Assembly (NCBI GenBank): GCA_900542115.1
Contig: UQMC01000047.1
Location: 1 to 13,755 of the forward strand
From: an uncultured Oscillibacter sp.
Lineage (GTDB): Bacteria; Bacillota; Clostridia; Oscillospirales; Oscillospiraceae
Direction of reading: 5' to 3'
Length of the DNA: 13,755 nucleotides
The notes beneath the pieces were generated by a model that was not told the origin of the DNA, made no database searches, and saw only the letters and a program-made list of their open reading frames with translations. This document shows, piece after piece, positions 1 to 6,949 of this stretch; the first letter of the stretch is position 1, and each line of letters opens with the position of its first letter. Position numbers and translations under genes: made by a program.

Positions 1-18
1 CGTGTGCTCTTCCGATCT
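1..18. other. Illumina adapter remnant
   Basis: The first 18 bases, CGTGTGCTCTTCCGATCT, equal the 3' end of the TruSeq read-2 adapter as I remember it. This is library sequence, not genome. Native sequence probably begins at or near base 19, and an open frame starting at the GTG at base 2 is therefore not a gene. Confidence 0.95.
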
Positions 19-172
19 AAAAAAGACACAGAGAGCGTCCTATTTGCAGCACGAATTGCTGCCGCACCTTGATTGCGGGAACGCACTCTTTCAAAGCAAG
101 GGTACAGTGCAGCCGCCAGCGGATTTGCAGGCCCAGTCGGCAGTCCGTACCGGTCAGCCCCCCGTTTTGGGT

Positions 173-198
173 GAGTTGACCGCTTCGCCGGTCAACTC
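173..198. repeat. Perfect 10-bp inverted repeat (hairpin)
   Basis: GAGTTGACCG at 173-182 and its exact complement at 189-198 enclose a 6-base loop, CTTCGC. Flanking GGGT on the left and ATCCC on the right can extend the stem with one bulge. No long T-run follows on either strand, so it is a poor intrinsic terminator. It lies 30 bp from a second palindrome, which suggests part of an intergenic palindromic repeat. Confidence 0.7.
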
Positions 199-227
199 AT
201 CCCTAAAAGGTTTTCTTTTCCACCGCT

Positions 228-274
228 GCGGCCTCCACTTTTCTTTTGCCAAGACAAAAGAAAAGTGGGGCCGC
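228..274. repeat. Long palindrome, possible bidirectional terminator
   Basis: Bases 235-248 pair perfectly with 255-268 (14 bp) around a 6-base loop, CCAAGA. After a single bulged T at 234 the pairing continues between 228-233 and 269-274 (GCGGCC with GGCCGC), giving a 20-bp stem. Its arms carry T- and A-rich runs, so it could end transcription from either side. The motif looks like a dispersed intergenic palindrome of clostridial genomes, but I cannot count copies from one window. Confidence 0.65.
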
Positions 275-326
275 AATGCTGTGCCGCATAGCGGCACTAC
301 CCGTGGTAAGCCTGCAAATTTGGTGG

Positions 327-355
327 TTCCAATTTTTGTTTTCGTATGGTAAACT
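327..355 (+). promoter_or_regulatory. Weak candidate promoter of the GH3 lipoprotein gene
   Basis: TTCCAA at 327-332, a 17-base spacer, then TAAACT at 350-355 preceded by TGG (extended -10). Matches to the -35 and -10 consensus are only 3/6 and 4/6. It overlaps a 7-bp inverted repeat, TTCCAAT (327-333) and ATTGGAA (356-362), that could be an operator or chance. It lies about 40 bases ahead of the start codon. Confidence 0.3.
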
Positions 356-396
356 ATTGGAAAGAAGCGGAAGAATAATTCGAAACGGAGGACGCC

Positions 397-1614
397 ATGA
401 GACGATTTTTAGCCGCAGTTATAGCAGCGCTGACCTTATTTTCCCTGTCGGGCTGTGCAAAAGTGGAATGCCCCACAGAGCCGGTGACACCGGGACAGGG
501 GGAGGAACCCGCCGCGCCCACGGAACCGGAGCTGACGCCGGAGGAAATCGCGGAGCAGGAGCGTCTGGCGGCGGAAAAGGCCCGTGAGGAACGGTTGCAG
601 GGACTGCTGGACTCCATGACCTTAGAGGAAAAGGTGGGACAGCTATTCTTTGTCCGATGCCCGGAGACCAACGCCGTGGAGGATATTTCCACCTACCATT
701 TAGGAGGCTATCTGCTGTTCGGACGAGACTACAAGGACGGCGACAGTTGGCTGACGTGGGAGCAATTCATCCAGAAAATCGAGAGCTACCAGGATGCGGC
801 CGCTATCCCCCTGTTTATTGGAAGCGACGAGGAGGGCGGCACCGTCACCCGGGCCAGCCGGAACCCGAACCTCTTTTCCGAAGCCTTCCAATCCCCCCAG
901 GCGATTTACAGCACCGGCGGCATGGAGGCCCTGGCTCAGGACGCCCTGGATAAAAGTCAGTCCCTGCTGGACCTGGGCATCAATGTGAACTTTGCCCCGG
1001 TGTGTGACGTATCCATCGACCCCAACGACTTTATCTATGACCGCACCCTTGGCCAGGATGCGGAGACCACGGCGGACTACATCACCCGGACGGTGCTGAC
1101 CATGGGCGACGCCGGAGAAATGTCAGTGCTGAAGCACTTCCCCGGCTACGGAAACAACGCCGACACCCACACCGGCATTGCCGTGGACGAGCGGCCCATG
1201 GAGACCTTTGAGACCTCTGACCTGCTGCCCTTTAAGGCGGGAATTGAGGCGGGAGCGCCCTTTGTGCTGGTGAGCCACAACATTGTCAAGTGCATGGATA
1301 CGGAGCTGCCCGCCTCCCTGTCTCCGGCGGTACATAAGGTTCTGCGGGAGACCTGCGGCTTTGAGGGCATCGCTATCACCGACGATTTAGCCATGGACGC
1401 CGTAAAAGCCTATGCCAAGGAAGGCGCTGTGGCGGTGATGGCCCTTCAGGCCGGGAATGACATGGTCATTACCACGGACTACCGCACCCAAATTCCCGCC
1501 GTGATTGCGGCGGTGCAGGAGGGGACGCTGGCGGAAAGCGTCATCGACAGCGCGTGTCTGCGGGTGCTGAAATGCAAGGATGACCATATATACATCCCCA
1601 GCTTATATTCCTGA
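397..1614 (+). CDS. GH3 beta-N-acetylhexosaminidase, NagZ-like lipoprotein
   Basis: Probable glycoside hydrolase family 3 enzyme of the NagZ type, which removes N-acetylglucosamine from peptidoglycan fragments. Here it is a 405-residue surface lipoprotein. Residues 1-20 form a signal peptide ending in the lipobox LSGC with Cys20 as the lipid anchor. Residues 21-68 are a Pro/Glu-rich tether, and the TIM-barrel spans about 70-395. Visible motifs are SDEEGG (143-148), NVNFAPVCDV (196-205), KHFPG (246-250), the acid/base dyad Asp256-x-His258 and the nucleophile motif TDDLAM (328-333, probably Asp329). The catalytic set is complete. It lacks the C-terminal domain of longer GH3 glucosidases, so NagZ activity is likelier than beta-glucosidase. 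The start is set by GGAGGA ending five bases before ATG. It is probably monocistronic, since a hairpin follows the stop directly. Substrate is inferred from family motifs. Confidence 0.9.
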   Translation: MRRFLAAVIAALTLFSLSGCAKVECPTEPVTPGQGEEPAAPTEPELTPEEIAEQERLAAEKAREERLQGLLDSMTLEEKVGQLFFVRCPETNAVEDISTYHLGGYLLFGRDYKDGDSWLTWEQFIQKIESYQDAAAIPLFIGSDEEGGTVTRASRNPNLFSEAFQSPQAIYSTGGMEALAQDALDKSQSLLDLGINVNFAPVCDVSIDPNDFIYDRTLGQDAETTADYITRTVLTMGDAGEMSVLKHFPGYGNNADTHTGIAVDERPMETFETSDLLPFKAGIEAGAPFVLVSHNIVKCMDTELPASLSPAVHKVLRETCGFEGIAITDDLAMDAVKAYAKEGAVAVMALQAGNDMVITTDYRTQIPAVIAAVQEGTLAESVIDSACLRVLKCKDDHIYIPSLYS

Positions 1615-1641
1615 TTGGAATATTTTCTATAAATATTCCAA
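1615..1641 (+). terminator. AT-rich hairpin directly after the GH3 stop codon
   Basis: TTGGAATATT (1615-1624) and its exact complement (1632-1641) form a 10-bp stem with a 7-base loop, starting at the base after TGA. A T-rich stretch (about 1643-1654) follows but is interrupted, and the stem is AT-rich. It is a weak intrinsic terminator or an mRNA 3'-end stabiliser. Confidence 0.45.
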
Positions 1642-1743
1642 ATTGTATTATTTTAAGTGTTTGGGAACAAAGTCCTCCCCTTTTTTCGTCTATCTTATGG
1701 AAGGGCCGCCAAAAAGTGCGGCACGGAGAAAAGGAGTAATTCT

Positions 1744-2661
1744 ATGAAAAGGTCTCTGCGTTTTTGCATTTTAATGGTCTTGGCCGCCGCACTGCTGACG
1801 GTCTCCGCCTTTGCGGACACGGGGCCGAAGGCGCAGTTAAAGGTGCTGGTGAAAAACGCCCCGGAGGAGCCATACTACCTCGATCTTTTGGAAAAGGGGG
1901 ATTATCAGGGGCACACCTATGGCTCAGGAGACGGGGATGACACATACAGCGGGCTGGATTGGAGCTACTCCGAGGAGGAGATCGCTGCACTGGACAGCGA
2001 GCTGCTGGACGCGCTGCGGGCGGCGGTGCCGGAGGGCTGGCACGCCTGCACCGCGCAGGGCACCAACGGTGTGCCCATGTGGGGCGACCTGATCGGCAGC
2101 GACGCAGGCGGGGTGCGGCTCCATTCCTTCCGTTACCATGGCGTACCGGATACGTATCGGATCATTCTCGTAACAAAAAGCGGCGAAAGCTGGGTATCCG
2201 GAGTTCTGCACCGGGCAACGCTGCAATCCAGCGCAACGGTGGATTGGGCGGCAAGGATCGCCAACGCGCCCAGTCCGGCCATGGCCTATGCGCTGCAATT
2301 CCTGTGCACCCTCCTCCCTACCCTGCTGATCGAGGGTGTCCTGCTGTTTCTATTTGGCTACCGGAGCAAAAAAAGCTGGTACAGCTTCCTGCTGGTAAAT
2401 CTGATAACGCAGGGAGGCTTCTCCGTCTATCTGGCGGTCAGCGTTTTGCAGAATGGTGCCAACGCATGGATGACCATATTCTTCTACCTGCCGATTGAGA
2501 TCGTCATTACATTAGTAGAACTGCTTTTGTACCGCCGACTGCTGACGGAAAAAAGCAAGGCCCGCGCCGCCGTGTATGCGATCACCGCCAACGTCTGCTC
2601 CGCGGCCTTTGGCCTGTGGCTCATTGATCCTCTGTGGCATTTCTTAGTCACCATCTCATAA
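1744..2661 (+). CDS. Secreted-domain plus four-helix membrane protein, unknown function
   Basis: I do not recognise the family. The 305-residue protein has a classic signal peptide (residues 1-24, cleavage likely after AFA). An extracytoplasmic domain of about 155 residues follows, rich in Gly, Asp and Trp, with GDGDDTYSGLDWSYSEEEI at about 62-80. Four predicted helices lie near 183-205, 212-235, 242-263 and 275-295, with a basic loop YRSKK (206-210) and a basic stretch at 263-274. With the signal peptide cleaved, the N-terminal domain would lie outside. The start at 1744 is chosen because AAGGAG lies seven bases upstream and the signal peptide begins there; the frame is open further upstream to 1657 but without a good site. 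It sits 19 bases ahead of the alanyl-tRNA editing gene, so the two are probably co-transcribed, though nothing links their functions. Confidence 0.85.
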   Translation: MKRSLRFCILMVLAAALLTVSAFADTGPKAQLKVLVKNAPEEPYYLDLLEKGDYQGHTYGSGDGDDTYSGLDWSYSEEEIAALDSELLDALRAAVPEGWHACTAQGTNGVPMWGDLIGSDAGGVRLHSFRYHGVPDTYRIILVTKSGESWVSGVLHRATLQSSATVDWAARIANAPSPAMAYALQFLCTLLPTLLIEGVLLFLFGYRSKKSWYSFLLVNLITQGGFSVYLAVSVLQNGANAWMTIFFYLPIEIVITLVELLLYRRLLTEKSKARAAVYAITANVCSAAFGLWLIDPLWHFLVTIS

Positions 2662-2680
2662 AACGAAAGGAATTTCCCCC

Positions 2681-3832
2681 ATGGAAACGGAAAAGCTATT
2701 CTACAAGGACCCCTTTCTGACGGAATTTACCGCAACGGTGCTGGACTGCCAGCCGGGCAAAAACGGCTATATCGTGACGCTGGACCGCACGGCCTTTTAC
2801 CCGGAGGGCGGCGGTCAGCCGGCGGACCACGGCACGCTGGACGGCATTGCCGTGACGGACGTTCATGAAAAAAGCGGCGTGGTTCTCCACAATGTGGAAG
2901 CCGCCGTGGAAATTGGGAAAACCGTGGTGGGAAGCATCGATTGGGCGCGGCGGTTCGACCATATGCAGCAGCACTCCGGGGAGCACATCTGCTCCGGGCT
3001 GATCTGTGAGCGGTTCCACTGCGATAATGTGGGCTTTCACATGGGCGCGGACATCGTGACCATCGACTTCAACGCGGATATTTCATGGGAGGCGCTGCTG
3101 GAAATTGAGGCGGCGGCCAACCAATACATTTATGAGAATCATCCCATCGACATTCAGCTCCACCGGGGCGCGGAGCTGGAGGCCATTGATTACCGCAGCA
3201 AGAAGCCGTTGGAGGGGGACGTCCGCATTGTGACATTTCCCGGCGCGGACTGCTGCGCCTGCTGCGGCACCCACGTGCTGCGGAGCGGACAGGTGGGACT
3301 TGTGAAGTTCCTGTCCGTACAGAAATTCCGAGAGGGCGTTCGCATTGAGCTGCTGTGCGGCAAACGGGCGCTGGACTATCTCTCCCGCACATGGGCGCAG
3401 GCCCGGGACATCGGGCAGAGCCTCAGCGTCAAGCCCGTAGACGCCGGGGCGGCTGTGGAACGTCTGAAGGGGGAGCTGGCGGAGACCAAGGCCCGGTGCG
3501 CCGCGCTGGAGGAGGCCGTGTTCGCCGCCGACGCCCGGGAGTACACCGGAAAGGGCGATGCGCTGCTGTTCCGCCCCGCCATGAATCCGGACAGCGTGCG
3601 GCGTCTGGCGGACGCCGTAAGCAAGACCTGCGGCGGTTTGGCAGCGGTATTTGCAGGTGAAAACGGATACTTCCATTACGCGCTGGGACGCGCGGACGGG
3701 ACGGATATCAGCGCGCTGGTCAAGACCATGAACGCCGCGCTCCATGGACGGGGCGGCGGGCGGAACGGCTTCGCGCAGGGTAGTGTAGAGGCGGAGCAGG
3801 GCGCCATTGAAGCGTTTTTCAAGGAGAAGTGA
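2681..3832 (+). CDS. Alanyl-tRNA editing protein, AlaX family (long form)
   Basis: Free-standing editing protein that hydrolyses mischarged Ser- or Gly-tRNA(Ala) in trans, related to the editing and C-Ala regions of alanyl-tRNA synthetase. In 383 residues I see GGGQPADHG (43-51) typical of the family, the zinc-site halves His98-x3-His102 and Cys194-x3-His198, a predicted helical segment (about 255-285), and a DHHA1-like C-terminal domain ending in GRGGGRNGFAQG (357-368). All four metal ligands are present. Length and the C-terminal domain point to the AlaX-L group rather than the short form. ATG at 2681 has AAAGGA upstream with a slightly long spacing. The stop is one base from the next start, so an operon is very likely. 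Which mischarged species it clears cannot be read from sequence. Confidence 0.92.
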   Translation: METEKLFYKDPFLTEFTATVLDCQPGKNGYIVTLDRTAFYPEGGGQPADHGTLDGIAVTDVHEKSGVVLHNVEAAVEIGKTVVGSIDWARRFDHMQQHSGEHICSGLICERFHCDNVGFHMGADIVTIDFNADISWEALLEIEAAANQYIYENHPIDIQLHRGAELEAIDYRSKKPLEGDVRIVTFPGADCCACCGTHVLRSGQVGLVKFLSVQKFREGVRIELLCGKRALDYLSRTWAQARDIGQSLSVKPVDAGAAVERLKGELAETKARCAALEEAVFAADAREYTGKGDALLFRPAMNPDSVRRLADAVSKTCGGLAAVFAGENGYFHYALGRADGTDISALVKTMNAALHGRGGGRNGFAQGSVEAEQGAIEAFFKEK

Positions 3833-3833
3833 C

Positions 3834-4142
3834 ATGGAGTATATCGTAAAGGAGCTGCTGCACCCAGAGGAGGACGATGAGGCGAGGTATGTCTACTCCG
3901 AACTGGACAGTGAGCGCAAAGAGATCCGGCGGGTGGAATTTTATCCCGGCGGCGTATGCTTTGCCTACGGCGGGGACATGGGACACGACGAGGTTCTTGA
4001 TCCGACGCCGTTTCCGGCGGAGCTGCGGACGCTGAACCGCCCCGGCGAGTGCGAGGTGCGGAGCATTTCCCGGCAGATGTTCTTAGAGGTCTGGGGACAG
4101 GCACAGGAGCGGCCGGACGGATTTATGGGGATGTTTTTCTGA
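3834..4142 (+). CDS. Small acidic protein resembling DUF6881
   Basis: A 102-residue soluble protein with no signal peptide or membrane segment. The segment YVYSELDSERKEIRRVEFYPGG (about 19-40) resembles, from memory, the core of DUF6881, a small domain of unknown role with the pattern YSELDxERxExRxVE. The rest is acidic and ends in an aromatic tail, GFMGMFF. The start at 3834 is set by AAGGAG seven bases upstream and by the one-base gap after the AlaX stop, which implies translational coupling. It ends the left operon just before a strong terminator. The function is unknown, and the family assignment is a recollection that needs a profile search. Confidence 0.75.
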   Translation: MEYIVKELLHPEEDDEARYVYSELDSERKEIRRVEFYPGGVCFAYGGDMGHDEVLDPTPFPAELRTLNRPGECEVRSISRQMFLEVWGQAQERPDGFMGMFF

Positions 4143-4183
4143 GAAAGAGGGCTTTCCTCCCCTATCAAGCGGTATGCGGATAT

Positions 4184-4230
4184 AAAAGCAACCCCGGCGG
4201 AGCCTTCGCTCTGCCGGGGTTGCTTGATTG
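4184..4230. terminator. Strong bidirectional terminator between convergent operons
   Basis: AAGCAACCCCGGC (4186-4198) pairs perfectly with 4213-4225, and the stem continues inward with one G-T pair to a CTTC loop, for a total of about 18 bp. Read on the - strand it is followed by TTTTATA, a good tail for glyS. On the + strand TTGATTGCTTTTT follows, serving the operon that ends at 4142. Confidence 0.88.
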
Positions 4231-4240
4231 CTTTTTGAAA

Positions 4241-5683
4241 TCAGAACTTGACCTTCTCCTCTAAGAAGCTCTTGACCTCGCTGATGGGGATTCGCACCTG
4301 CTCCATGGTATCACGCTCACGGATGGTGACACAGTGGTCAGCGGGGGTGTTCTCATCGCCCACGGTCTCAAAGTCCAGCGTGATGCAGTACGGCGTGCCG
4401 ATCTCGTCCTGCCGGCGATAGCGCTTGCCGATGGAGCCGGTCTCGTCATAGTCCACCATGAAGTCCTTGGAAAGCTCGTTGTAAAGCTCCATGGCGGGGC
4501 CGGAGAGGACCTCCTTCTTGCTCAGGGGCAGAATGGCGGCCTTGAAGGGGGCCAGCGCGGGGTGGAAGTGCATGACCACACGAATATCATCCTTGCCGTT
4601 CTTGTCCTGACCGACAACCTCTTCATCGTAAGCGTCGCACAAAACCGCCAGTACGCTGCGTTCCACGCCCAGAGAGGGCTCGATGACATAGGGGATATAT
4701 TCCACCATGTCCTTACCTTCACCCTCGCGGTAAACCATCTTCTGACCGCTGGTATTCTGATGCTGGGTCAGGTCATAGTCAGTACGGTCGGCCACGCCCC
4801 ACAGCTCGCCCCAGCCGAAGGGGAACAGGAACTCAAAGTCCGTAGTGGCCTTGGAGTAGAAGCAAAGCTCCTCGGGGTCATGGTCACGGAGGCGGATATT
4901 TTCGTCCTTCAGGCCGATGGACAGCAGCCAGTTATGGCAGAACGTGCGCCAATAGTTGAACCACTCAAGGTCCGTGCCGGGCTTGCAGAAGAATTCCAGC
5001 TCCATCTGCTCGAACTCGCGGACGCGGAAGATAAAGTTGCCCGGAGTGATCTCGTTACGGAAGGACTTACCGATCTGACCGATGCCGAAGGGCAGCTTTT
5101 TCCGGGTGGTACGCTGGACATTGTTGAAGTTCACAAAGATGCCCTGTGCCGTTTCGGGACGGAGGTACACAGTGTTCTTGGCGTCCTCCGTGACGCCCTG
5201 AAACGTCTTGAACATCAGGTTGAACTGACGGATGTCGGTGAAGTTGTGCTTGCCGCAGGTGGGGCAGGGAATGTTGTGCTCCTCAATGAAGTCTTTCATC
5301 TCGGCCTGAGAGAAGGCGTCCACCGCCTTGGGCAGTTCAAAGCCCGTTTCGGCGCACCAGTCCTCAATGAGCTTATCGGCGCGGAAGCGCTCGTGGCACT
5401 CGCGGCAGTCCATCAAAGGGTCGGAGAAGCCGTTGAGGTGTCCGCTGGCCACCCAAGTCTGAGGGTTCATGAGGATAGCGGCATCCAGACCCACGTTATA
5501 GGGGTTCTCCTGCACGAACTTCTTCCACCAGGCGTTCTTGATGTTTTTCTTCAGCTCCGCGCCGAGGGGGCCATAGTCCCAGGTGTTGGCAAGGCCGCCG
5601 TAAATTTCGCTGCCGGGGAACACGAAGCCCCGGTTCTTGCACAGGGCAACGATTTTGTCCATGGTCTTTTCGGTGTTGTTCAT
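4241..5683 (-). CDS. glyS: Glycyl-tRNA synthetase, single-chain (alpha2) type
   Basis: Class II synthetase that charges tRNA(Gly) in the cytoplasm. It is the 480-residue homodimeric form rather than the bacterial alpha2beta2 enzyme. The N-terminal signature has [18 protein letters not shown] (24-41). A four-cysteine zinc module is visible (Cys93, Cys96, Cys140, Cys143). Motif 2 is FRNEI (208-212) with following [14 protein letters not shown], and motif 3 is [10 protein letters not shown] (339-348). The anticodon-binding domain covers about 368-475. The start at 5683 is chosen because AAAAGGAGA lies eight bases upstream and the protein then begins like its family; the in-frame extension to 5761 would read back through the T-box terminator hairpin. 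It is transcribed from its own promoter under glycine T-box control and ends at the shared terminator. Confidence 0.97.
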   Translation of the reverse strand: MNNTEKTMDKIVALCKNRGFVFPGSEIYGGLANTWDYGPLGAELKKNIKNAWWKKFVQENPYNVGLDAAILMNPQTWVASGHLNGFSDPLMDCRECHERFRADKLIEDWCAETGFELPKAVDAFSQAEMKDFIEEHNIPCPTCGKHNFTDIRQFNLMFKTFQGVTEDAKNTVYLRPETAQGIFVNFNNVQRTTRKKLPFGIGQIGKSFRNEITPGNFIFRVREFEQMELEFFCKPGTDLEWFNYWRTFCHNWLLSIGLKDENIRLRDHDPEELCFYSKATTDFEFLFPFGWGELWGVADRTDYDLTQHQNTSGQKMVYREGEGKDMVEYIPYVIEPSLGVERSVLAVLCDAYDEEVVGQDKNGKDDIRVVMHFHPALAPFKAAILPLSKKEVLSGPAMELYNELSKDFMVDYDETGSIGKRYRRQDEIGTPYCITLDFETVGDENTPADHCVTIRERDTMEQVRIPISEVKSFLEEKVKF

Positions 5684-5721
5684 GATACAGTCTCCTTTTC
5701 TGATTTTCTGGCTCAAGGAGT

Positions 5722-5756
5722 AAAAAACGCCCTGAGCCGATATTCGGCTCAGGGCG
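5722..5756 (-). terminator. T-box attenuator terminator of glyS
   Basis: CGCCCTGAGCCGA and its exact complement (5756-5744 and 5740-5728) form a 13-bp stem with a 3-base loop, followed on the - strand by six Ts (5727-5722). It lies between the T-box sequence and the glyS ribosome binding site, the position expected of a regulated terminator. Confidence 0.93.
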
Positions 5757-5953
5757 AACAAATTCTTGTCCGTGGTTCCACCTGAATTCCCCGTTGGAGG
5801 CGGGGCACTTCATTCCCGGTAACGGCGGGGGCCGACGGAACATTTCCGTTCCGCAGCTCAAGGGCGCCATCCCGGCGTGACTTGGAGCGCTTTCACCGAC
5901 CGCGCTCTCTCTGAAGCAAATCAACAGGGGACTTCCCTTTCACAGCTTTTCTA
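5722..5953 (-). promoter_or_regulatory. Glycine T-box leader of glyS
   Basis: The untranslated leader reads as a T-box riboswitch that senses uncharged tRNA(Gly). The T-box proper, AGGTGGAACCACGG, is at 5783-5770. Its UGGA matches the U discriminator expected before CCA in bacterial tRNA(Gly). A CCGTTACCGGGAATGAAGTG stretch (about 5825-5806) resembles the conserved region ahead of the antiterminator. Stem I lies near 5915-5850 (GAGAGCGC and CTTGAG landmarks). A GGC glycine codon at 5868-5866, just before CGCCCTTGAG-like sequence, is my best candidate specifier. An intrinsic terminator follows. When uncharged tRNA(Gly) binds, the antiterminator should form and glyS be transcribed. Confidence 0.88.
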
Positions 5954-5959
5954 ACGGCC

Positions 5960-5988
5960 ACTTTAGCACGGTTTTTCCCCATTGTCAA
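5960..5988 (-). promoter_or_regulatory. Promoter of the glyS transcript
   Basis: On the - strand, a perfect TTGACA (5988-5983), a 17-base spacer and TAAAGT (5965-5960, 4/6) give a sigma-A-type promoter. Transcription would begin near 5953, placing the whole T-box in the leader. Confidence 0.75.
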
Positions 5989-6081
5989 GGAGAACCGCCG
6001 AATAAAGGCCAAAAACAGACAATGCAATGAAAAAAGTGCGCCATTTTTCAACAATGTGGAAGCGTTTGGTGAAAAATTGGA

Positions 6082-6116
6082 AAAAGCAGCCCTATCCGGC
6101 GGACAGGGCTGCTTTT
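6082..6116 (-). terminator. Terminator of the rpmH-jag operon
   Basis: AAAAGCAGCCCT (6082-6093) pairs perfectly with 6105-6116, and after one A-C mismatch three further pairs close a GGC loop. It begins three bases beyond the jag stop codon. On the - strand the descending arm ends in Ts, continuing TCCAATTTTTC. Bases 5989-6081, between this hairpin and the glyS promoter, hold nothing recognisable. Confidence 0.85.
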
Positions 6117-6118
6117 CA

Positions 6119-6940
6119 TTACTTTTTCTCCCGGTCAAAGGCAACAATGACGCGGCGGTTGGGGTCAACACCGGTAGAGTAGGTGGTGACGCCGGGAACC
6201 TCCTGCAGCGCGGTGTGAATCACATGGCGTTCATAGGCGTTCATAGGCTCCAGCGTGACGCTGCGGCGGTACTTGACTACCTTTCCAGCCACCTTGTTTG
6301 CAAGGCGCTCCAGGCTCTGCTCCCGCTTGGCACGGTAATTTTCCGCATCCAGCTGGATACGGACCCGGCTGCCGGTACGGTTGACGGAATAACTGGTGAG
6401 CTGCTGGATGGCATCCAGCGTCTCGCCCCGGCGGCCGATGATGGCACCGAGGCCCTGCCCCTCCAAAAAGACCTTATAACGGCCCTTTTCGGGAAGGTAT
6501 ACCTTAATCTCCGCCTGCACCTCCAACTGCTGAAGGAGGCCTGAGAGGAACTTTTTGATTTCCTGTGCGCGGTCATCATTGACCTCTTCGCCCAGTTCCT
6601 CCGTTTTTACGCTCTGAACAGGCTCCTGCTTAGGCTCCTCGCGGTGCTGAGGCTTTTCCGCAGGCTTCTCGACGGTTTTTTTCTCAGGCCGGGGCGCTCT
6701 GGGCTTTTCCACCCGCTCCTCCCGGACCTTTTCCGCTCTGGGCTGCTGAGAGGCAGACTCCTCCTCGGGTCCGTAGCTGACACGGACCTTGGCGGGACAG
6801 CTGCCGAGACCCAAAAATCCGGCCTTGGCACGCTCCAGAATCTCTACGGATACATCGTCCCGATCCAGCCCCAGCTGCTCCAGAGCACGGCTGATGGCCT
6901 CATCCTCCGTCTTGCCCGTTACATCAATAAACTGTCTCAT
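6119..6940 (-). CDS. khpB: RNA-binding protein KhpB (Jag/EloR)
   Basis: Cytoplasmic RNA-binding regulator that in other Firmicutes acts with KhpA in control of cell elongation and division. In 273 residues, the Jag-N domain (about 1-55) carries the AKAGFLGLG signature (38-46). A charged Glu/Lys/Pro-rich linker follows (about 57-120), then a KH domain with GAIIGRRGE (165-173), then an R3H domain with Arg238-x3-His242 in NAYERHVIH. All expected parts are present, and the linker is the variable element. ATG at 6940 has AAGGAGT upstream and lies nine bases after the yidC stop, so the two are co-transcribed, as in most Firmicutes. It is the last gene of the operon. Confidence 0.95.
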   Translation of the reverse strand: MRQFIDVTGKTEDEAISRALEQLGLDRDDVSVEILERAKAGFLGLGSCPAKVRVSYGPEEESASQQPRAEKVREERVEKPRAPRPEKKTVEKPAEKPQHREEPKQEPVQSVKTEELGEEVNDDRAQEIKKFLSGLLQQLEVQAEIKVYLPEKGRYKVFLEGQGLGAIIGRRGETLDAIQQLTSYSVNRTGSRVRIQLDAENYRAKREQSLERLANKVAGKVVKYRRSVTLEPMNAYERHVIHTALQEVPGVTTYSTGVDPNRRVIVAFDREKK

Positions 6941-6949
6941 AACGACTCC

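Larger units (their letters stand above)
19..396. other. Gene-free left edge
   Basis: No frame here looks like a protein gene. No start has a good ribosome binding site, and the open frames read through two palindromes. What can be seen is a hairpin at 173-198, a longer palindrome at 228-274, and a weak promoter candidate at 327-355 for the lipoprotein gene that starts at 397. Bases 19-170 hold nothing I can identify; they could be the tail of an interspersed repeat or a gene remnant. Confidence 0.6.

Noticed and set aside
2..352. Open reading frame of 116 codons at the left edge
   Set aside because: It starts inside the adapter, has no ribosome binding site and runs through two palindromes; no recognisable protein.
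1657..1743. Longer N-terminus for the membrane protein gene
   Set aside because: It would add 29 residues ahead of a textbook signal peptide, without a ribosome binding site, whereas 1744 has AAGGAG.
3083..3835. 250-codon - strand frame opposite the AlaX gene
   Set aside because: AlaX metal ligands and family motifs fix the coding strand as +.
4334..5785. 483-codon open frame on the + strand opposite glyS
   Set aside because: glyS has full synthetase motifs and regulation on the other strand; this frame is a codon-bias shadow and crosses the T-box terminator.
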